From assembly GCF_019320115.1 (NCBI RefSeq), contig NC_089587.1:82252162-82316161 (forward strand): 64,000 bases of DNA. The letters run 5' to 3'. The translations under genes and the position numbers were made by a program. Source of the stretch: Miscanthus floridulus. Its lineage: Eukaryota; Streptophyta; Magnoliopsida; Poales; Poaceae. Shown here one piece after another: positions 58,409 through 64,000 of the stretch (the stretch's first letter is position 1; each line of letters begins with the position of its first letter). Below the pieces are notes generated by a model. It did no database searches. It was not told the DNA's origin and worked only from the letters and a program-made list of their open reading frames with translations.

Positions 58409-59869
58409 GCTTGTGTTGTCCCTTGCATTGCATTGCATTGTAATATACAACATGTTTACTTTTTGGTAATGCATATAGGGCCTATCTAACATGGTTAAGA
58501 TAACCGCCGAAAAGCAAGTGAAGAAGCTTAACCTTGGATCAAACTTGACAAGCAACTAGATTTACTTTCAAGTATTGCATTGCATATGCATGAATGTTGC
58601 TTTGTCATTTATCTTCAATTGCCCTCTTATTGCCTATTTTCTTAAAAAGAATTATAGCCTAAGGCAAAATATTTTGAAAAATTTGAGGGTTTCAGAGAGG
58701 CCACTCACATCAGTCCCAATTGGTGTTTATTTGGGTCTTATTGAAGTTGGGACTTGATTAGGAACAGGCAGCATGAAGGACTCTGAAGATTTGCTGGAAA
58801 AAGTGTGACTGGACACTGTACCAGACTCTGAAGTCCAGCGTCCGGTCAATTCACAGAAGGTGAACCTTGCTGCGAAGGAGTGATCGGACTATGCTGTTCA
58901 GCGTCTGATCAGAAGGCGTTCCTACGTTAGTTGATCAAAGACGAAGGAGACAGGTTGGACCAGACTCTGGCTGTGTCCAGTCAATGATGATCGGACAGGT
59001 CCAGTCATGATTCCAGGGGTTTTGGACCTCTCTAGAATCGAACGGACTCTGGGTGGCAGCATCTGGTCATTGCCACCGGATCGTCCGGACAGTTGAAATC
59101 ATGCGGGTTTAGGACTACGTCTCCGTTTTTTTTCTGTCTCATCGGGGGACCCCTTATATCCCAATCCGCTACGCCGTTACATCCCGCACCGCATCCAATC
59201 CGCCATTGCACCATCATCACCGCCCGTGCAGCACTTGTGCCCTAGCCACCGCCTCTTGAGTCGCCGTGTGCCCACGCCCTAGCTCCACGCCACTGCAGTA
59301 GCGCCGCCCGACCACTATGCCACCCTACTCTCATGCCCATGCCGCCGTGACCTTGTCCCGCGCTCCTGTGCCCGATCCGCCACCGCATGCCCCGCACATC
59401 ACCATGCCCGCACCGTGCTCCAGGGCCGCCGTCGTCAGCAAGAAGCCCATGCTCTGCCCTAGCGCTATCGTACCCCTGCATTGCTCCTCATCGGTGACCT
59501 AGCCACCGCCTCTGCATCTTCTCGGTCGCCGAACTTCGTTGAGCCAGAACCCTAACCCTAGCCGATTCGGTGGTTCCCCACGTGTCGTTTCTCTTCTCTT
59601 CAGATTGCCGGTTCGTCAGGTAGCAAGCCCTCAATTCCAATTTCGTACCTAATTGCTTGCTTCTTAGGGTTTCGTATCTCTAGATATATTGTATTTATTT
59701 GTATATTCTATCTATTCTATCATGTAGCGAGTCGGTGTCGTTGTGGTCCCATTAGCAGTTGTTAGTCAACTCAGGGCCAAGTTCGCGAGTACAGATTGAG
59801 GCCAAGCCTCAGAAGTGACAGTTGGCAGTTGATTCTTGTTAGGGTAGTTGTTCTTTTCAGCTTCATCAG
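58409..59869 (+). other. Non-coding leader region between pol and env-like ORF, copy 2
   Basis: Collinear with 24731-26236: short TGCAT tract, CCGGTCA-type motifs (58800-59085), CCTTATATCCCAATCC box (59151-59166), GC-rich stretch, and the candidate leader intron 59620-59727 (CAG|GTAGCA ... ATGTAG|CGAG) with both splice dinucleotides kept. Confidence 0.5.
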
Positions 59870-62170
59870 ATGGCTCATGTCAAGAATGTCGGAGGAGGTC
59901 CCGGTGATGAGGATCTAGGGCCCTCGTCTCGCCAACCTATAGATACAAAAGGCAAGACGACGAAGAAGCTAGCGACAAAGAAGTGCAAGTACCCTGATGC
60001 AGATACAGTGAGAGCAGCCGTAGTTATAGAGGCCATAGAGCGCGTAGAGAGAGGAGGTACTCGGAGTGGTGTTGTTATTACAGATCAGCTTTCTCCATCT
60101 ACGAGGGCTGCACTTGAGCAGGTTGAGCGCCGTCATGGTGGTCCAGCTAGGATTGTCATGGTTGGAGGATAGTGTGTGGCTATTGATGAGAGTCAGCCTC
60201 AGAGAGAGTCACAACAGTAGCCACAGTCAGCAGAGCAGACTCAAGAGGGAGAGCAGGCCAAGGAGATAGAGCAGGCACCTCAGCCATGCTTCACTGTTCT
60301 AGTCGTACCCGTGCTCTAGTCACACCGAGGTTAGAGACACAGCAGAGGGGTTTTCGTCCACCGCCTGGACCACATGGTTCGCCTCTAGTGACTCACTTGG
60401 ATTTGAGGGCCGCCATGGCTAAACAGGTACAACAGCTTAGATTTGTGGACTTTGAGCAGTGGTTCCCACCAAGGAGAGATGACCAGCTTCAGAGGGTTTC
60501 TACACACCACTATAGGAAGATTTTTATAATGCATATCTTAACAGTGGGGCTGTATTCAGATCTCAAAGGGTGTGCAACATTGAGTCCAATGTAGCAACAG
60601 TTGGAGAGCATATTCGCCCTTACCTAGCTTACCTGCTAGGGCTGACAGATTTACTTGGACGGATAGGCTTATATGTTCCATCTTGGGTCCATCAGTTCTA
60701 TGCTACACTCTGGATTGACCCGCAACACAAATTCATTCGCTTTTCTTTTAGAGGCAGAGATTATAGGCTGACGAGCTCAAGGGTCAGAGAGATTATCAGG
60801 CTTTAGGAGCAGCCAGTCCAGCTTCATAAGGTTTGCTATGGATAGATAGCGGCCTCCTACACACCCTCATGGTGGTATGGTGCCCCCTATAGATCTAGTC
60901 CGCCATTGCTAGAGTGCTTGATGCTATTATGAGGAGGACACTGCTTCTGAGGATGGGGTATCACGAGGGCTTGACATGCATACAACTATGGCTTCCAAAC
61001 TCTCTGATGCAGCAGACTGTGTTTGACATTTGGGATCTCCTTCTATCAGAGATGGAGGATACTATTGTAGAGGGGTTCAAGGGTCACAGGCAGCTGCCAT
61101 ATGCTCACTGGATTATGTTCTTGATCCACAGGGTAGTTACTATGAGGCCATCGAGATGCTGGTAGAGTATAGTGGTGCTACTACAGAGTTCTCTGCATAT
61201 AACATGACTCAGATGATCCGCCATAGTGCAGTGAGGACACCTCACCAGCCACACCATCGTCTAGAGGTGCCAGAGACTACAGTCCAGCAGGATGAGACCA
61301 TCAGGGGCATAGCAGCTACAGAGGAGGAGCAGTTAGATGCTCAGTAGGAGGGGATGGTCGAGAGTGACCTCAGTGACAGCTCAGATGATGACTACCGTGA
61401 TATCTCTCAGATGCCTCCACGACGACATGACCATGAGGCCGGTAGCTCTAGTTCAGCTCCACCTGTACCGTAGACATACCCCACTCTACTTGCCATACTT
61501 GAGCGGATAAGGCAGGATCAGGCTCGCTAGGCTCAGGAGACCGCTGCTACATTTGCACAGTTTTAGACTCGGTAGGATGAGTTCTAGCGACAGCAATAGA
61601 CAATCCAGCAGCAGCAGCAGCAGGCCATGCATCAGCACTAGCTTCTCATGCAGCAGCAGCTATTTGGATTTATGCAGCATGTTGTGATAGCTATTGGGGC
61701 TGCACCGCCATAGCCTTCGCCCTAGCTTGGTTAGCCTACCACCACTTCTATCACTCCAGTTGTACAGCCTAGTGGGCTTTAGAGTCAGGGACAGCCAGCG
61801 CCATAGTTTCCTTCACCTACAGAGCAGGTGTCCTAATGGTTTGCTTCGCTAGTGCCAGCCCCATAGTTCACTCCTCTTCATACGGGCTTTACTCTGCCTC
61901 AGAGTTCATCAGTGCTCACCTAGTTTCTAGGAGCCTTGGTGCTTCATTCAGTGAGTTGACTAGGCAGCCTACTCCACTAGAGCTACATGTCCTAGGTCCT
62001 TCCATAGTTGCACCTATTACCAAGACTACAGAGATGCTCCCTTCGTCAATTGCATCATCAGAGTAGACAACGCCAGTTATAGATCCGACCTAGACCGCTT
62101 CAGCATTGCTTCCAGCTACAGAGGGTCAGACTGCTCAGAGCTCAGGATCAGATGATGATGGCACATAGTT
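59870..62170 (+). pseudogene. env-like third ORF of copia copy 2 (decayed)
   Basis: Start MAHVKNVGGGPGDEDLG, followed by KKLATKKCKYPD and SPSTRAALEQVERRHGG, then TAG at 60170-60172. The central domain is at about 60440-60806 (RPYLAYLLGLTDLLGRIG, QFYATLWIDPQHKFIRF). Against copy 1 about 60 bp are missing near 60908 (CCATTGCT joined to AGAGTGCTTGATGC). The second domain covers 60914-61347, the acidic stretch 61350-61440 and the Gln-rich coiled coil 61590-61680. The tail runs to ATGATGGCACATAG (62168). Stops are scattered and at different positions from copy 1, showing independent decay. Confidence 0.62.
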
Positions 62171-62685
62171 CTAGCTCGCTTCTCACACCTCAGCGCCCGA
62201 CTCATCCGCTGTAGCCCCGCCGACCGAGCCTTAGGTTTTGGTGTTTGACGCCAAAGGGGGAGAGGGATCGAGTATGTTAGACTTAGGGGGAGCGACTTAG
62301 GGGGAGCTTAGTTTATCTATTATATTTGGTTTTTACGTGTGATACACTATTATGCATTCGTGTGTTTACTTTTATGCATCAAACTATATTTATGTGATAG
62401 TGATATCTACATGATCGTGATATGTGACACTCTACTTTGAATCATTTATATGTCATATCACTTGTGTTATGCTCATTTGCTTTGCTTCCGCGTTTTACTC
62501 TGATGCAAATGAGCTTTATCACTTGTACTCTTGCTTATTTCATATCTTTTGAGTACATCATGTTGGCTTAGGTCATATAAGCTTGCCTAACACTTTTGTT
62601 CTTATTGTCAAAAGCTTATATGAACCAAGCATGTTAAAAACCTCATCTCTTTTACATACTCGAGGTGGTATTGTCATCAATCACC

Positions 62686-62699
62686 AAAAAGGGGGAGAT
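62686..62699 (+). other. Polypurine tract of copia copy 2
   Basis: AAAAAGGGGGAGAT immediately before the 3' LTR, the usual second-strand primer site. The copy 1 equivalent is damaged (AAAAATGGAGAGAT). Confidence 0.88.
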
Positions 62700-64000
62700 T
62701 GCAAGCATCTAGGCCCCTAGTTGGGTTTCGGTGATTAATGATAACTCGTGATTACTGTGACTAACGTGTGTTTTACAGAGGCAATTAAGTTAGGTCACAG
62801 TAAGAGATCGATTGGGCTATCATGGTGGTCATGCCCCTATGATGGAAATCGTTTCGATTTTCAAAGGATGGACGACAAGGTTAATGAAGGACTAGTTCTA
62901 AGTGTCGTTTGGTGTTGAGGAGACACTTAGAGTAGTTTAGGACTTTGTTTTTCCTTTGGCCGTACTACTAAGGGGGGTATGGACGGGTAGCTTGACCTAG
63001 GTGAGTCTAGTGAGTTAGGTGTGGTGCACACTTGCTAAATCTAGCACTAGGTAGCTCCTAAAAAGCCCTTAGATCCATTGGAGCAAACTTTATTCATGTA
63101 TGATCGAGAGTTGGAAGTGAATGGAGGGTCAAATGCTGACCGGACGTTGGTTCCAGAGTGACCGGACGCTGGCGCAGAGTCCGGTCAGTTCATTTGATAA
63201 AGGTGATTTCGTCTGGTGCGACCGGACGCTGAGAGGTGAGTGACCGGACGTTGGGTCTCAGCGTCCGGTCAACTCCAGTAAGGTTCTAGAGAGGGAAAAT
63301 CATGACCGGACGTGTCCGGTCAGTGCTGACCAGACGCTGTCCAGCGCCTGGTCACAACTTGAACACTAGAGTTCGGGGAGAACTAACCGGAGTGTCCGGT
63401 CAACATGATCGGAGCGTCCGGTCAACATGATCAGAGTGTCCTGTCACCCCGCAGAGGCACATAACGGTTCGTTTTTCAACTAAGGTTATAAATACTTCCT
63501 CCATTCGTGTGAGGGGGCACTTTTGCTCATTCCAACAGCTGAGAAACACCTTTAAGAGTGCCAAGAAGAGCAAGGTCCTAGTGAGGTGATTGAGATTTGA
63601 GAAACCCAAAGAGAGCCCTCATTAGTGAAAGCAAGAGTAGCAAAGTGTGCATCCACCCTTCTCATTAGGCTTGTCGTGGTCAAGTGAGAGTTCGTGCTTG
63701 TTACTCTTGGTGATCGCCATCACCTAGACGGTTTGGTGGTGATTGAGAGCTTGGTGATCATCCGGCGGAGCTTGTGGATGACCTAACTCAAGTTGTGAGC
63801 GGTTGTGGGTGATTCACCACGACGGAGTGTCAAAGAATCAACCCGTAGAGAGCACTTGATCCTTGCGCGGATCAAGGGGGAGCTACACCCTTGCGCGGGT
63901 GCTCCAACGAGGACTAGTGGGGAGTGACGACTCTCCGATACCTCGGCAAAAACATCGTCGCGTTCCTCCTTCTCTCTTTACCTCGAGCATTTACTTTGAG
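62700..64000 (+). repeat. 3' LTR of copia copy 2, truncated by the window end
   Basis: It starts TGCAAGCATCTAGG (one base different from TGAAAG of the other LTRs) and runs to the window end. It contains the richest CCGGTCA-motif array of the four LTRs (63135-63440, including a repeated CGGTCAACATGATC(A/G)GAG unit) and TATAAATACTT at 63488. Confidence 0.9.

Larger units (their letters stand above)
51838..64000 (+). mobile_element. SIRE/Maximus-type Ty1/copia retrotransposon (copy 2), runs off the window
   Basis: Same insertion site as copy 1: the left flank is GGTCTTACTAGT with CTAGT at 51833-51837, matching the inferred original target. The 5' LTR, primer site, gag, pol, env-like ORF, polypurine tract and most of the 3' LTR are present. 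Pol lacks about 545 bp including most of the integrase. The right flank lies beyond 64000. Confidence 0.93.

Overview
The window is nuclear DNA of a grass, probably a member of the Andropogoneae (sorghum, sugarcane, Miscanthus or maize relatives). This assignment is inferred from the repeats: CACTA elements with TTTGCCGAGTGC subterminal repeats, Tourist and Stowaway MITEs, a Tat-type Ty3/gypsy relic and SIRE/Maximus-type Ty1/copia elements with an env-like third ORF. Only one host gene looks intact: a three-exon SABATH-family carboxyl methyltransferase at 36653-38076 (390 residues). Almost everything else is transposable-element DNA or duplicated spacer.

Layout. 1-3165 is the right-hand part of an En/Spm (CACTA) transposon carrying a decayed Ptta-type protein gene. 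Its right terminus sits inside the last exon of a second SABATH copy, of which only 3166-3375 remains in the window. 3376-6817 is spacer also found downstream of the intact gene. 6821-8359 is a short non-autonomous CACTA. 8360-11280 is AT-rich spacer with small MITEs. 11281-16160 holds an LTR-like repeat and a Tat-lineage gypsy relic with two RNase H domains. 16167-17597 is another copy of the spacer, split by a hAT element. 17598-30553 is a complete SIRE-type copia element (LTRs, PBS, gag, pol, env-like ORF), with many stops. 30554-34850 is a partial third copy of the spacer modules. 34851-36650 is sequence seen only once, ending in the promoter of the intact gene.

From 36653 the order seen in 3166-30553 repeats: SABATH gene, the same downstream spacer, a GRF-zinc-finger pseudogene block (40246-41796) at a rearranged point, the same CACTA, the same spacer, the same gypsy relic with an extra 2.3 kb deletion, the same hAT, and the same copia element, which runs off the window at 64000. 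Both copia copies and both hAT copies occupy matching sites with matching target duplications. The array therefore arose by tandem duplication of a unit of about 34-37 kb after these elements had inserted, followed by further deletions, small insertions and nested duplications.

I found no CRISPR array, no tRNA or rRNA gene and no convincing new protein system. The most informative content is the insertion and duplication history around the SABATH gene: one copy is broken by a CACTA and one is apparently intact.
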